From assembly GCF_003863335.1 (NCBI RefSeq), contig NZ_RRAZ01000001.1, positions 170,507-234,506 on the forward strand: DNA of 64,000 bases, written 5' to 3'. This stretch comes from Falsigemmobacter faecalis (GTDB lineage: Bacteria > Pseudomonadota > Alphaproteobacteria > Rhodobacterales > Rhodobacteraceae). The first letter of the stretch is position 1. Each line of letters starts with the position of its first letter. Below the pieces are notes generated by a model, which was not told the origin of the DNA, made no database searches, and saw only the letters and a program-made list of their open reading frames with translations. Shown here piece after piece: positions 45,073 through 55,375 of the stretch. Made by a program: the position numbers and the translations under genes.

Positions 45073-46034
45073 AACCAGCCGCGCCAGCGGAAGAACACCC
45101 AGGTTCCGATCGAGGCGAGAAACATCGCCCCGATCGACAGCCAGAAGCCATAGGGGTTTTCCAGCCCCGGCAGATGCGCAAAGTTCATCCCATAGACCGA
45201 GGCTATCAGCGTCGGCGGTAAAAACAGCGCCGCCACCATGGACTGCGCCTTGGCGACCTTATTGTCGCCAAGGCCGATCAGCCCGATGGTCATTTCCGTC
45301 AGCACGCCCAGCCGCGCATCCAGGCTGTCGGTATGCAGATCAAGCGCATCAATATCGCGCATCAGATCGTCATGGGCGCGTGTCATCTCAGGCGCGATCC
45401 CGCCCTGGTCCTCCAGATCCGTCGTAAAAAACCTGAGCGAGCGGGTCAGCGTCATCAGCGCCGCCCGCACCTGGGCCAGGACTTCGTTTTTGCGCCCGAT
45501 CCGGCGCAGCGCCTGGTGGAGTTGCGAAGGGCCGGTGCGGCTGTTCTGCGCGTAGATGTCCTGCGCGGCGAGGGCCAGATCATCGCCGGTCTGCTCCAGC
45601 AGATCCGCCATCTGGCCGACGATCTCTTCGCAAAAGGTCAGGAACAACTGATCCGGCCGATGGGCGTGCAGCCGCAGATCGCTGCGCTGCGGCAGGCTGG
45701 CAAGCACCGCCGGCTCATGATGACGCAGCGTGATCAGATGCTCAGGGGTCAGGATGAAACTGACCGGCCTGCTGAAGGTCCCTGCCTGCCCGGGGTGATC
45801 GGTGCCGGGCAGCACCATTGTCATATAAAGCGCGGCCCCCAGCCGGTAGTAGCGGTGTGACACCTCAAGGTCGTGCATCTCTCCCTGGTCGGGGACCTTC
45901 GGCAACAGCGCTTCCATCGCCTGCAGCTCGGGCGGGGCAGGGCGGCAGAGGTCGATCCAAAGCGCGGCACTTTCGGGCGCGGCCTCGTTCAGCGGGATAA
46001 GGCGGGGGCCATCCGTAGACCAGCGGTTGAGCAA
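45069..46034 (-). CDS. CorA/ZntB-family metal ion transporter
   Basis: Divalent cation channel or transporter of 321 residues. A large cytoplasmic N-terminal domain is followed by two C-terminal membrane helices; the selectivity loop YGMNF is at 281-285 and NPYGFW precedes the last helix, as in CorA. The family imports Mg2+ or exports Zn2+ and the choice is not clear. The gene converges with the synthetase, sharing the CTAG stop overlap. Confidence 0.9.
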   Translation of the reverse strand: MLNRWSTDGPRLIPLNEAAPESAALWIDLCRPAPPELQAMEALLPKVPDQGEMHDLEVSHRYYRLGAALYMTMVLPGTDHPGQAGTFSRPVSFILTPEHLITLRHHEPAVLASLPQRSDLRLHAHRPDQLFLTFCEEIVGQMADLLEQTGDDLALAAQDIYAQNSRTGPSQLHQALRRIGRKNEVLAQVRAALMTLTRSLRFFTTDLEDQGGIAPEMTRAHDDLMRDIDALDLHTDSLDARLGVLTEMTIGLIGLGDNKVAKAQSMVAALFLPPTLIASVYGMNFAHLPGLENPYGFWLSIGAMFLASIGTWVFFRWRGWF

Positions 46035-46094
46035 ATGAGGTCTCCCGGTGAAAAGTCATTGGCAAAACGCTGCTTCGCAGGGAAGGTGCCGTTT

Positions 46095-47360
46095 ATGCAG
46101 TCTGATGATAAAATCTTTCTCACCCGTCTCTTTGATGCCGCGGTCGCGGCCGCAGATCCCGCGCAGGTCCTGGCGGCCCATCTCCCTGAGCCGCCGCCTG
46201 GCCGCACGGTGGTCATCGGTGCAGGCAAGGGCGCGGCGCAGCTTGCCGCCGCCTTTGAGCGGCTCTGGCCCGGGGATCTGAGCGGGGTGGTGGTGACGCG
46301 CTATGGCTATGGCTGTCGCACGACCCGCATCCGGGTGATGGAGGCCGCCCATCCCGTCCCGGATGAGGCCGGGCTGCGCGCCTCAGAGGCGCTTTTGCAG
46401 GCGGTTCAGGGGCTTGGCCCCGAAGACCTGGTGGTCGCGCTGATCTGCGGCGGCGGCTCGGCGCTGCTGCCCGCGCCGCCTGAGGGGCTGAGCCTTCAGG
46501 ATGAGGCGGATCTGAACCGCGCGCTGCTGGCCTCGGGGGCGCCGATCTCGGTGATGAATGCGCTGCGCCGTCAGGTCTCGCGCGTCAAGGGCGGGCGGCT
46601 GGCACGGGCGGCGCATCCGGCGCGGGTGGTCTCGCTGGTGGTCTCGGATGTGCCGGGCGATGATCCGGCGCAGGTGGCCTCAGGGCCCACGGTGCCGGAG
46701 GGCGGCACATTGGCAGAGGCGCTGGAGATGGCCTCAGACTGGCGCATCGATTTGCCGCCGCGGCTGCGCGACTGGCTGCAGGGCGGCGGCGCTCCGGCAC
46801 CGCTGCCCTCGGAGGCGGTCTTTGCCCGCAATGAGGTGCGGGTGATCGCCTCAGCCCGCCTGTCTCTGGAGGCTGCGGCGCGGCAGGCGGAGGCGATGGG
46901 CGTGCGGGCGGTGATCCTGTCGGATGCCATTGAGGGCGAGGCGCGGGATGTGGGGCAGGTCCATGCCGCCCTTGCGCGTGAGGTGGCCCTGCGGGGCCGT
47001 CCGGTGCCGCGCCCCGTGGTGCTCCTCTCGGGCGGAGAGACCACGGTGACGCTGAAAGGCCAGGGGCGCGGCGGGCGCAACACCGAGTTTCTGCTGGCCT
47101 TTGCCGCGGCCGCCGAGGGGCTGCCCGTCGTGGCACTGGCGGCCGATACCGATGGCATCGACGGCTCAGAGGCCAATGCCGGAGCCTTCGCCGATGGTCA
47201 CACGGCGGCGCGCCTGCGGGCGCTGGGCCAGCCCGCGCGCGGGTTTCTCAGTCGCAATGACGCCTGGGGGGCCTTTGACGCGCTGGGGGATCTGTTCTCA
47301 CCCGGTCCCACGGGGACCAACGTCAATGACTTTCGGGCGATCCTGGTGAAGGAGGACTGA
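46095..47360 (+). CDS. Glycerate 2-kinase (MOFRL/TtuD family)
   Basis: Kinase of the DUF4147/MOFRL family, 421 residues, phosphorylating D-glycerate to 2-phosphoglycerate; older entries call it hydroxypyruvate reductase (TtuD). Typical sequences are [53 protein letters not shown] and [16 protein letters not shown]. The start at 46095 gives normal length; the frame continuing to 45873 lies antisense to the CorA gene. It may complete glycolate, tartrate or serine-cycle breakdown. Confidence 0.9.
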   Translation: MQSDDKIFLTRLFDAAVAAADPAQVLAAHLPEPPPGRTVVIGAGKGAAQLAAAFERLWPGDLSGVVVTRYGYGCRTTRIRVMEAAHPVPDEAGLRASEALLQAVQGLGPEDLVVALICGGGSALLPAPPEGLSLQDEADLNRALLASGAPISVMNALRRQVSRVKGGRLARAAHPARVVSLVVSDVPGDDPAQVASGPTVPEGGTLAEALEMASDWRIDLPPRLRDWLQGGGAPAPLPSEAVFARNEVRVIASARLSLEAAARQAEAMGVRAVILSDAIEGEARDVGQVHAALAREVALRGRPVPRPVVLLSGGETTVTLKGQGRGGRNTEFLLAFAAAAEGLPVVALAADTDGIDGSEANAGAFADGHTAARLRALGQPARGFLSRNDAWGAFDALGDLFSPGPTGTNVNDFRAILVKED

Positions 47361-47420
47361 AGCGGGCAGAGGTGGTCCTGCCGAGGCGCATCGCCGACCC
47401 GGGGCGCGTCGATATGAAAA

Positions 47421-47440
47421 AGCCCGCCGTCCGGCGGGCT
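47421..47440. terminator. Bidirectional terminator hairpin
   Basis: Stem AGCCCGCCG / CGGCGGGCT with a 2-nt loop, flanked by AAAA on the left and TTTTC on the right, so it can stop transcription of both convergent genes. Confidence 0.88.
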
Positions 47441-47445
47441 TTTCT

Positions 47446-48249
47446 TTACAGGGTGACGACCAGCAGCACGACCCCCAGGATCACGCGGTAGATCACATAG
47501 GGGGTGAAGCTGACTTTGTGCAGGAACTTCATCATCAGCACGAGCGAGATATAGGCGGCGATAAAGCTGAGAAGTGCCGCGAGGCCAACATCCGCCCAGA
47601 GGCCTTCGGGCATACCGTCTTTGGCGACTTTGATCCCCAGATAGCCGCCCGTCGACAATGTCACCGGGATCGACATCAGCATCGAGATTTTCGCCGCCGC
47701 ATGGCGCTTGAAGCGCAAAAGCCGCGCGGTGGTCATGGTGATGCCCGAGCGCGAGGTGCCCGGGATCAGCGCCACGGCCTGCCAGAGGCCCATCTTCACC
47801 ACATCGCTCAGCCGCCAGTCGTCCATCTCGCGCTCTTCGGGCGAGGTTCGGTGCGCCCACCAGAGCCAGATCCCGAAGACGATCATGGTCACCCCGATCA
47901 CGGTCGGGTTGCGCAGCTGATCAACAACTCCGGTCACGGCCAGGATCGCGCCGACGATCAGCGTGGGGATCGTTACCAGCACCAGGCACAGCGCCAGGCG
48001 CGCTTCAACGGTGTCGCGGGTGCCGGTGAGCCACTGCAGGCAGCCGCGCAGCACCTGCATCACCTCGGTGCGCAGATAGATCAGCACCGCCACGATTGAG
48101 CCCATATGCACCGCCACATCCAGTGCGAGGGCATTGGGGGTCTGACCGCTGATCTCATGCAGCAGGATCAGGTGGGCCGATGAAGAAATCGGAAGGAATT
48201 CTGTGATGCCCTGCACAATGGCAAGCAGAGAGAGGATCATCAGTGGCAT
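47446..48249 (-). CDS. uppP: Undecaprenyl-diphosphatase
   Basis: Inner-membrane phosphatase (BacA) recycling the lipid carrier for peptidoglycan synthesis; overexpression classically confers bacitracin resistance. The 267-residue product has both catalytic motifs: QGITEFLPISSSAHL near residue 13 and PGTSRSGITMTTARLL near residue 170, plus about eight helices. It is divergent from gltD across a 223-bp region. Confidence 0.96.
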   Translation of the reverse strand: MPLMILSLLAIVQGITEFLPISSSAHLILLHEISGQTPNALALDVAVHMGSIVAVLIYLRTEVMQVLRGCLQWLTGTRDTVEARLALCLVLVTIPTLIVGAILAVTGVVDQLRNPTVIGVTMIVFGIWLWWAHRTSPEEREMDDWRLSDVVKMGLWQAVALIPGTSRSGITMTTARLLRFKRHAAAKISMLMSIPVTLSTGGYLGIKVAKDGMPEGLWADVGLAALLSFIAAYISLVLMMKFLHKVSFTPYVIYRVILGVVLLVVTL

Positions 48250-48322
48250 GCGCAGGCCCCGGGCTTTTTTGATTCGTTGCGCGCACCCTGCCCGGTGCGG
48301 GGGCAGGGAGGGAAGAGTGAAT

Positions 48323-48415
48323 ATAGGTCAGTTTAAGTTACCTAGTATTTTGCTAATTTTGCATTCCGGCGAGTGACGGAGTATAAAATCGCACAAATAG
48401 GTCAGCTTTACTGAC
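48323..48415. promoter_or_regulatory. Direct and inverted repeats upstream of gltD
   Basis: ATAGGTCAGTTTA (48323-48335) recurs as ATAGGTCAGCTTTA (48397-48410), start to start 74 bp, and the second copy overlaps a perfect inverted repeat GTCAG-CTTTA-CTGAC (48401-48415). The surrounding 110 bp are AT-rich and lie 58 bp upstream of gltD. The pattern suits a regulator bound at two sites on the DNA of this divergent promoter region. Confidence 0.5.
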
Positions 48416-48472
48416 TTTTACTATCGAATGTGCTGATTTACACAGCTTTTGCGCTAGGTAGGAGGCCCCGGT

Positions 48473-49909
48473 ATGGCTGCTGAGAAAATGCTGAAGTTCG
48501 TGTCGCTGGGCAAAGAGATGCCCGAGAAGCGCGCAGCTGAAACTCGCTCGCAGGATTTTCACGAAATCTATCGTGAATATGCCGATGCCAAGGCCGCGGA
48601 ACAGGCCAGCCGCTGCAGCCAGTGCGGCGTGCCCTACTGTCAGGCGCATTGCCCGCTGTCGAACAATATCCCCGACTGGCTGCGCCTGACCGCTGCCGGC
48701 CGCCTGCAGGAGGCTTATGAAGTCTCGCAGGCCACCAATTCTTTCCCCGAGATCTGCGGCCGCATCTGCCCGCAGGATCGTCTGTGCGAAGGCAACTGCG
48801 TGATTGAGCAGTCGGGCCACGGCACCGTGACGATCGGCTCGGTTGAGAAATATATCACCGACACCGCCTGGGAAAACGGCTGGGTCAAACCGGCGCGTCC
48901 CTCGGTTGAGCGCGCCGAATCCGTTGGCATCATTGGCGCAGGCCCCGGTGGCCTTGCTGCTGCCGATATGCTGCGCCGCGCCGGTGTGCAGGTCACGGTT
49001 TACGACCGCTATGACCGCGCGGGCGGGCTGATGATGTACGGCATTCCGGGCTTCAAGCTGGAAAAGCCGGTCGTTCTGCGCCGCATTGAGCAGCTTGAGC
49101 AAAGCGGCGTGACCTTCGTGCTGAACTGCAAAGTCGGCGAGGACATCTCCTTTGATGCGATCCGCGGCCAGCATGATGCGGTTCTGATCGCCACCGGCGT
49201 TTATAAAGTGCGCGAAGTGACCGCGCCGGGCTCGGGCGCCAAAGGCATCGTGAAGGCGCTGGACTATCTGACCGCCTCGAACCGCAAAAGCTTTGGCGAC
49301 GAAGTGGCGGATTTCGACTCGGGCGAGCTGAACGCCGAAGGCAAGCGCGTTGTGGTCATCGGCGGCGGGGACACCGCGATGGACTGCCTGCGCACCGCGA
49401 TCCGTCAGGGCGCGACTTCGGTCAAATGCCTCTATCGCCGCGACAAGGCCAATATGCCCGGCTCGCAGCGCGAAACCCAGAACGCCGAAGAAGAGGGCGT
49501 GGATTTCGTCTGGCTGACCGCCCCGAAAGGCTTCACCGGCGGTGAGCATGTTGAGGGCGTGATGGTGCAAAAGATGCGCCTTGGCGCGCCGGATGTCTCG
49601 GGCCGTCAGGCCCCCGAAGTGATCGAGGGCGCTGATTATATTGAACCCGCCGATCTGGTGATCCAGGCGCTTGGCTTTGAGCCGGAAGCCATTCCGACCC
49701 TGTGGAATGTGCCGGAACTGGCCGTGACCCGCTGGGGCACCATCAAGGCCGATTTCGCGACCCATTCGACCAGCCTGCCGGGCGTTTACGCGGTGGGTGA
49801 CATCGTGCGCGGCGCATCCCTGGTGGTCTGGGCGATCCGCGATGGCCGCGAAGCTGCGGAATCGATCGTCAATTACCTCGGCGCGGGTCGTCAGATCGCG
49901 GCCGAATAA
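48473..49909 (+). CDS. gltD: Glutamate synthase small subunit
   Basis: Beta subunit of NADPH-GOGAT, feeding electrons to the large subunit for glutamate synthesis from glutamine and 2-oxoglutarate. The 478-residue product has the Fe-S-type N-terminal domain (CSQCGVPYCQAHCPLSNN and CGRICPQDRLCEGNCV), FAD motif GAGPGGLAAAD and NADPH motif VIGGGDTAMDC. A TAGGAGG is 9 nt upstream of the ATG. A 238-residue exported protein gene separates it from gltB. Confidence 0.97.
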   Translation: MAAEKMLKFVSLGKEMPEKRAAETRSQDFHEIYREYADAKAAEQASRCSQCGVPYCQAHCPLSNNIPDWLRLTAAGRLQEAYEVSQATNSFPEICGRICPQDRLCEGNCVIEQSGHGTVTIGSVEKYITDTAWENGWVKPARPSVERAESVGIIGAGPGGLAAADMLRRAGVQVTVYDRYDRAGGLMMYGIPGFKLEKPVVLRRIEQLEQSGVTFVLNCKVGEDISFDAIRGQHDAVLIATGVYKVREVTAPGSGAKGIVKALDYLTASNRKSFGDEVADFDSGELNAEGKRVVVIGGGDTAMDCLRTAIRQGATSVKCLYRRDKANMPGSQRETQNAEEEGVDFVWLTAPKGFTGGEHVEGVMVQKMRLGAPDVSGRQAPEVIEGADYIEPADLVIQALGFEPEAIPTLWNVPELAVTRWGTIKADFATHSTSLPGVYAVGDIVRGASLVVWAIRDGREAAESIVNYLGAGRQIAAE

Positions 49910-49950
49910 TCAGCGGCCCGGCAGGGTCCGGGTCCACCGGAGGGATCGAA

Positions 49951-50667
49951 ATGTGCGGTGGTGTGGCAGGTTTGAGAGAGTTTCGGCGGGCCTTCGCGGC
50001 CCTGATCTTCAGTCTCTTTGCCGCCGCAGCTCCGGTCCGGGCCTCGGATCTTTTCACCCCGCCGGATGGCTGTGAGGTCTATCTCACCGTTCAGGCAAAG
50101 GGCTGCAAAGTCTCGCATCACTATATCTGCAGGGCCGATCCTGCCGGGGACCAGTGGCGCGTCGATTTCGATCTGAAGGGCCCTTACTTCGTCAGCCGCA
50201 TCAATGCGGAAACCGAATGGCTGCAGTCGATCGATCTGACCAGCGGCGAGGAGATCCGCCTGATGCCGGGGCCTGCCGATCCGGCCTCTTTCACCGAGCT
50301 GACCACGACCGGGACCGACAGCTATGACTTTGCCCAGAGTGCAGGGCGCAGCGGGACCCTTCGTTACAGCGGCTTTGACCATCTGACCGGCCGCAAGACC
50401 GTGATCGACGGGGTGGAACTGGAAGAGACCGCCTTTGAGTTTCGCGAAGAGACCCTCTCGGGTCAGCTGATCGGCACCGCAAGGGGCCATGAATATATCC
50501 ACCGCGGCTGGCGGCTGTTTTTCTCGGGGCCGAGCACCTGGGAAGGCGACGAAGGCCGCGAGCGCATCGACCGATCGCCGGTGCGTTTTGATGAGCCGGG
50601 GGATGCGGGCTTTCGCTCGGTTACCCCGGAATATGACTGCACTGCCCAGCTGGCGGCCCTGCCGTAA
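49951..50667 (+). CDS. Exported protein of unknown function within the glt operon
   Basis: I do not recognise a characterised family. The 238-residue product has a signal peptide (hydrophobic 13-29, AALIFSLFAAAAPVRA; cleavage near residue 32) and four mature cysteines (in DGCEVYLTVQAKGCKVSHHYIC and the C-terminal EYDC), enough for two disulfides. The mature part is beta-rich and polar (KGPYFVSRINAETEWLQSI, ARGHEYIHRGWRLFFSG). The start has GGAGGG about 9 nt upstream. It sits 41 bp after gltD and 114 bp before gltB on the same strand, but a periplasmic protein has no known role in GOGAT. Confidence 0.8.
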   Translation: MCGGVAGLREFRRAFAALIFSLFAAAAPVRASDLFTPPDGCEVYLTVQAKGCKVSHHYICRADPAGDQWRVDFDLKGPYFVSRINAETEWLQSIDLTSGEEIRLMPGPADPASFTELTTTGTDSYDFAQSAGRSGTLRYSGFDHLTGRKTVIDGVELEETAFEFREETLSGQLIGTARGHEYIHRGWRLFFSGPSTWEGDEGRERIDRSPVRFDEPGDAGFRSVTPEYDCTAQLAALP

Positions 50668-50781
50668 CGCCCCGCCGCCCGCTGTCCTGAACCAGATTTT
50701 CGCCGGGTCCGCCCCGGCACCGCCAAGACCAGTGACCGAGGCCGCCGCGCTTCGCTCGCCGCCAGCCCTGAGGAGTGAGCT

Positions 50782-53700
50782 ATGACCAGGTATGATGAGG
50801 CATGGGTTGCCGCCGAGGAAGCCAAGCGCCAGTTCATGAGCGAAAACAGCCTGTACCGTGAAGAGGATGAGCATTCCTCCTGCGGTGTGGGCCTTGTGGT
50901 CGCCATCGACGGCAAGCCCTCGCGCAAAGTGGTGCAATCGGGCATCGACGCGCTGAAAGCCATCTGGCACCGCGGCGCGGTGGATGCGGATGGCAAGACC
51001 GGCGACGGCGCGGGCATCCATGTGCAGATCCCGGTGGCCTTCTTTGCCGATGTGATCCGCCGCACCGGCCATGAGCCCGATCCCGCCAAGCTGATCGCTG
51101 TGGGCCAGGTCTTCCTGCCGCGCACCGATTTCGGCGCGCAGGAGCGGTGCCGGACCATCGTGGAAACCGAAGTTCTGCGCATGGGCCATTACATCTATGG
51201 CTGGCGTCACGTGCCGGTGGATGTCTCGGTGCTGGGCGATAAGGCCAATGCGACCCGCCCGGAAATCGAACAGATCCTGATCCGCTGCGAAAAAGACATC
51301 GACCAGGAGCAGTTTGAGCGCGAGCTTTACATCATCCGCCGCCGGATTGAGAAAGCCGTGACCGCGGCGGGCATCTATGGCTGCTATCTCTGCTCGCTGT
51401 CGTGCCGCTCGATCATCTACAAAGGCATGATGCTGGCCGAGCAGGTTGCGGTCTTCTATCCCGACCTCGAAGATCTGCGCTTTGAATCGGCCTTTGCGAT
51501 CTATCACCAGCGCTATTCCACCAATACCTTCCCGCAGTGGTGGCTGGCACAGCCCTTCCGCATGCTCGCCCATAACGGCGAGATCAACACGCTGAAGGGC
51601 AACGTCAACTGGATGAAGAGCCATGAGATCCGCATGGCGTCGAGCGCCTTCGGTGACATGGCGGAAGACATCAAGCCGATCATTCCGGGCGGCACCTCGG
51701 ACTCGGGGGCTTTGGATGCGGTCTTTGAGGTGATGGTGCGCTCGGGCCGTTCGGCCCCGATGGCGAAGACCATGCTGGTCCCCGAGGCCTGGTCGAAACA
51801 GACCGACAATATGCCCAAGGCCTGGGCGGATATGTATTCCTATTGCAACTCGGTCATCGAGCCCTGGGACGGCCCCGCCGCGCTGGCGATGACCGATGGC
51901 CGCTGGGTCTGTGGCGGTCTCGATCGCAACGGGTTGCGCCCGATGCGCTATGTGGTGACCGGGGATAACCTGCTGATTGCGGGCTCGGAAGCGGGCATGG
52001 TGCCGATTGATGAGTTCACCGTCGTGGAAAAAGGCGCGCTCGGCCCGGGGCAGATGATTGCCGTCGATATGGCAGAGGGCAAACTCTACCACGACACCGA
52101 GATGAAAGACCGTCTGGCCGCAGCCCAGCCTTACGGCGAATGGGTCGGCAAGATTGTTGAGCTGTCGCCCGGTCTTGACGCGCTGCCCGAGCCGGTCCGC
52201 TTTGAAGGCGAAGAGCTGAAAAAGCGCCAGATTGCCGCTGGTTACACCATCGAAGAGCTGGAGCAGATCCTTGCGCCGATGGCCGAAGACGGCAAAGAGA
52301 TGATCGCCTCGATGGGCGATGACACGCCGCCGGCGGTTCTCTCCAAGGTCTATCGCCCGCTCTCGCATTACTTCCGTCAGAACTTCTCTCAGGTCACCAA
52401 CCCGCCGATCGACTCTCTGCGCGAAGGCCGGGTGATGTCGCTGAAGACGCGCTTTGGCAACCTGAAGAACGTGCTTGATGAAAGCTCGGCGCAGACCGAG
52501 ATCCTGGTTCTTGAAAGCCCCTTCCTCGCCAATGCGGAATTCGACGCAATGGTGAAGCAGTTCGGCGAGCAGGTCGCTTATATCGACTGCAGCTTCCCCG
52601 CCGATGCCGATCAGGACGGGTTGCGCCTCGCGCTTGAGCGCATCCGCCATGAGGCTGAAGATGCCGTGCATTCGGGCGCCGGTCAGCTGATCCTGACCGA
52701 TGAGCATCAAACGGAGGCGCGCGTCGGCATTCCGATGATCCTTGCGACTTCGGCGGTGCATTCCTGGCTGACCCGCAAGGGCCTGCGGACCTTCTGCTCG
52801 ATCAACGTGCGTTCGGCGGAATGCATTGATCCGCATTACTTTGCGGTGCTGATCGGCTCTGGCGCGACCACGGTGAACCCCTATCTGGCGCAGGACAGCA
52901 TCGGCGACCGCATCGCCCGCGGCCTGATGGAAGGCACCCTTGTTGAGGCGATGCGCCATTACCGCGATGCGATTGACGCGGGCCTTTTGAAGATCATGGC
53001 GAAGATGGGGATCTCGGTGATCTCGTCTTATCGCGGTGGTCTGAACTTTGAGGCTGTGGGTCTGTCGCGGGCCATGGTGGCGGAATATTTCCCCGGCATG
53101 CATTCGCGCATCTCGGGCATCGGTCTGCACGGCATTCAGGACAAGGCGGCGGAAATCCACGCCAAAGGCTGGAAGGCCGACAGCAATGTGCTGCCGATCG
53201 GGGGCTTCTATAAAGCCCGCCGCTCGGGTGAGAAGCATGCCTGGGAAGCGCAGACCATGCATATGCTGCAATCGGCCTGTGACCGTGCCAGCTATGACAT
53301 GTGGAAGCAGTATTCGGCCCGCATGCGCTCGAACCCGCCGATCCATCTGCGCGATCTGCTGGATATCAAGCCGCTCGGCAAGCCGGTGGCGATTGAGGAA
53401 GTGGAATCGATCACCTCGATCCGGAAGCGCTTTGTGACGCCGGGTATGTCGCTGGGGGCGCTGTCGCCCGAAGCCCACATGACGCTGAACATCGCCATGA
53501 ACCGCATCGGCGCGAAATCGGACTCGGGTGAGGGCGGCGAAGATCCGGCGCACCAGCACCCCTTCCCGAACGGCGACAACCCCTGCGCCAAGATCAAACA
53601 GGTGGCCTCGGGTCGCTTTGGTGTGACCGCTGAGTACCTGAACGCCTGCGAAGAGCTGGAGATCAAGGTCGCTCAGGGCGCAAAACCCGGCGAAGGCGGC

Positions 53701-55320
53701 CAGCTGCCGGGCATGAAAGTGACCGAGCTGATCGCGCGTCTGCGGCACTCGACCAAAGGCGTGACGCTGATCTCGCCGCCGCCGCATCACGATATCTATT
53801 CGATCGAAGATCTGGCGCAGCTGATCTACGATCTGAAACAGATCAATCCGCGCTGCAAAGTGACGGTGAAACTGGTGTCGTCGTCTGGCGTGGGCACCAT
53901 CGCGGCGGGCGTGGCCAAGGCAAAAGCTGACGTCATTCTGGTCTCGGGCCACAACGGCGGCACCGGTGCCAGCCCCGGCACCTCGATCAAATATGCGGGT
54001 CTGCCCTGGGAGATGGGTCTGACCGAGGCGCATCAGGTTCTGACCATGAACAACCTGCGGGAGCGGGTGACGCTGCGCACGGATGGCGGGCTGCGCACCG
54101 GTCGTGACATCATCATCGCGGCGATGATGGGCGCGGAAGAATTCGGCATCGGCACGGCTGCGCTGATCGCCATGGGCTGCATCATGGTGCGTCAGTGCCA
54201 GTCGAACACCTGCCCGGTGGGCGTCTGCACGCAGAACCCGGAGCTGCGCGACAAGTTCACCGGCAATGCGGATAAAGTGGTGAACCTGATCACCTTCTAT
54301 GCGCAGGAGGTTCGTGAACTGCTGGCCTCGCTGGGGGCGCGCTCGCTGGATGAGGTGATCGGCCGGGCCGATTGTCTGATGCAGGTGAGCCGTGGTGCGG
54401 CGAACCTGGATGATCTGGACCTTAACCCGCTGCTGATCTCGGTCGATGGCTCGCGTCAGGTGGTCTATGACCGCTCGAAACCGCGCAATGCGGTGCCGGA
54501 TACGCTGGATGCGGAAATCATCCGCGATGGCGCGCGCTTCTTTGAAGACGGCGAGAAGATGCAGCTGTCCTATGCGGTGCAGAACACGCTGCGCACCATC
54601 GGCACCCGCGCCTCGTCGCATATCGTGCGCAAGTTCGGCATGCGCAACGCGCTGCAGCCCGATCACCTGACGGTGAAACTGGCAGGCTCTGCCGGTCAGT
54701 CGCTGGGGGCCTTCGCGGTGCGCGGTCTGAAGATCGAAGTCCAGGGCGATGCCAACGACTATGTCGGCAAGGGCCTGTCGGGCGGGATCATCACCGTGCG
54801 CCCGGCCATGGGCTCGCCGCTGGATGCCTCAAAGAACACCATCATCGGCAATACCGTGCTTTACGGCGCAACCGATGGCTTCCTCTTTGCTTCGGGCCGC
54901 GCGGGTGAGCGGTTTGCCGTGCGCAACTCGGGTGCGAGTGTGGTGATTGAGGGCTGTGGCTCCAATGGTTGCGAATATATGACCGGCGGTGTGGCGGTGA
55001 TCCTGGGCTCCATCGGGGCGAACTTCGGTGCCGGGATGACGGGGGGCATGGCCTATCTTTATGACCCCGAGGGCACGGCAGAAGATCACGTCAACGGCGA
55101 GACGCTGCTGACCTGTGGTCTGGGTCATACCCACTGGGAGGCCCAGCTGAAGGGTCTGATTGAGCGCCATTATGCGGAGACCGGCAGCCGTAAGGCCGGT
55201 GAGATCCTGCAGAACTGGGCCTCTGAGCGCGGGAACTTCCTGCAGGTCTGCCCGAAAGAGATGCTGGCCCATCTGCCTCATCCGCTGTCAGATGAGCGCG
55301 AAGCCATCCCTGCCGAGTAA
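50782..55320 (+). CDS. gltB: Glutamate synthase large subunit
   Basis: Alpha subunit of NADPH-GOGAT, 1512 residues. The N-terminal amidotransferase domain begins at C34 (HSSCGVGLV) after a 33-residue propeptide, so autoprocessing is expected. The synthase domain has FMN-binding sequence and the 3Fe-4S ligands in CIMVRQCQSNTCPVGVCTQNP. A C-terminal beta-helix (SGASVVIEGCGSNGCEYMTGG) is present. All domains are intact. A strong terminator follows. Confidence 0.98.
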   Translation: MTRYDEAWVAAEEAKRQFMSENSLYREEDEHSSCGVGLVVAIDGKPSRKVVQSGIDALKAIWHRGAVDADGKTGDGAGIHVQIPVAFFADVIRRTGHEPDPAKLIAVGQVFLPRTDFGAQERCRTIVETEVLRMGHYIYGWRHVPVDVSVLGDKANATRPEIEQILIRCEKDIDQEQFERELYIIRRRIEKAVTAAGIYGCYLCSLSCRSIIYKGMMLAEQVAVFYPDLEDLRFESAFAIYHQRYSTNTFPQWWLAQPFRMLAHNGEINTLKGNVNWMKSHEIRMASSAFGDMAEDIKPIIPGGTSDSGALDAVFEVMVRSGRSAPMAKTMLVPEAWSKQTDNMPKAWADMYSYCNSVIEPWDGPAALAMTDGRWVCGGLDRNGLRPMRYVVTGDNLLIAGSEAGMVPIDEFTVVEKGALGPGQMIAVDMAEGKLYHDTEMKDRLAAAQPYGEWVGKIVELSPGLDALPEPVRFEGEELKKRQIAAGYTIEELEQILAPMAEDGKEMIASMGDDTPPAVLSKVYRPLSHYFRQNFSQVTNPPIDSLREGRVMSLKTRFGNLKNVLDESSAQTEILVLESPFLANAEFDAMVKQFGEQVAYIDCSFPADADQDGLRLALERIRHEAEDAVHSGAGQLILTDEHQTEARVGIPMILATSAVHSWLTRKGLRTFCSINVRSAECIDPHYFAVLIGSGATTVNPYLAQDSIGDRIARGLMEGTLVEAMRHYRDAIDAGLLKIMAKMGISVISSYRGGLNFEAVGLSRAMVAEYFPGMHSRISGIGLHGIQDKAAEIHAKGWKADSNVLPIGGFYKARRSGEKHAWEAQTMHMLQSACDRASYDMWKQYSARMRSNPPIHLRDLLDIKPLGKPVAIEEVESITSIRKRFVTPGMSLGALSPEAHMTLNIAMNRIGAKSDSGEGGEDPAHQHPFPNGDNPCAKIKQVASGRFGVTAEYLNACEELEIKVAQGAKPGEGGQLPGMKVTELIARLRHSTKGVTLISPPPHHDIYSIEDLAQLIYDLKQINPRCKVTVKLVSSSGVGTIAAGVAKAKADVILVSGHNGGTGASPGTSIKYAGLPWEMGLTEAHQVLTMNNLRERVTLRTDGGLRTGRDIIIAAMMGAEEFGIGTAALIAMGCIMVRQCQSNTCPVGVCTQNPELRDKFTGNADKVVNLITFYAQEVRELLASLGARSLDEVIGRADCLMQVSRGAANLDDLDLNPLLISVDGSRQVVYDRSKPRNAVPDTLDAEIIRDGARFFEDGEKMQLSYAVQNTLRTIGTRASSHIVRKFGMRNALQPDHLTVKLAGSAGQSLGAFAVRGLKIEVQGDANDYVGKGLSGGIITVRPAMGSPLDASKNTIIGNTVLYGATDGFLFASGRAGERFAVRNSGASVVIEGCGSNGCEYMTGGVAVILGSIGANFGAGMTGGMAYLYDPEGTAEDHVNGETLLTCGLGHTHWEAQLKGLIERHYAETGSRKAGEILQNWASERGNFLQVCPKEMLAHLPHPLSDEREAIPAE

Positions 55321-55325
55321 AAGAA

Positions 55326-55358
55326 CAGGGCGCCGGAGAGATCCGGCGCCCTGTTTTT
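55326..55358 (+). terminator. Terminator downstream of gltB
   Basis: A 12-bp perfect stem (CAGGGCGCCGGA / TCCGGCGCCCTG) with a 4-nt loop, directly followed by TTTTTG, 5 bp after the gltB stop. Confidence 0.92.
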
Positions 55359-55375
55359 GTCAGAGAGGACGGCGG

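Noticed and set aside
49891..54666. 1591-codon open frame antisense to gltB
   Set aside because: It is a high-GC mirror frame of gltB; its His/Arg/Asp-rich composition has no domain, while gltB is fully intact.
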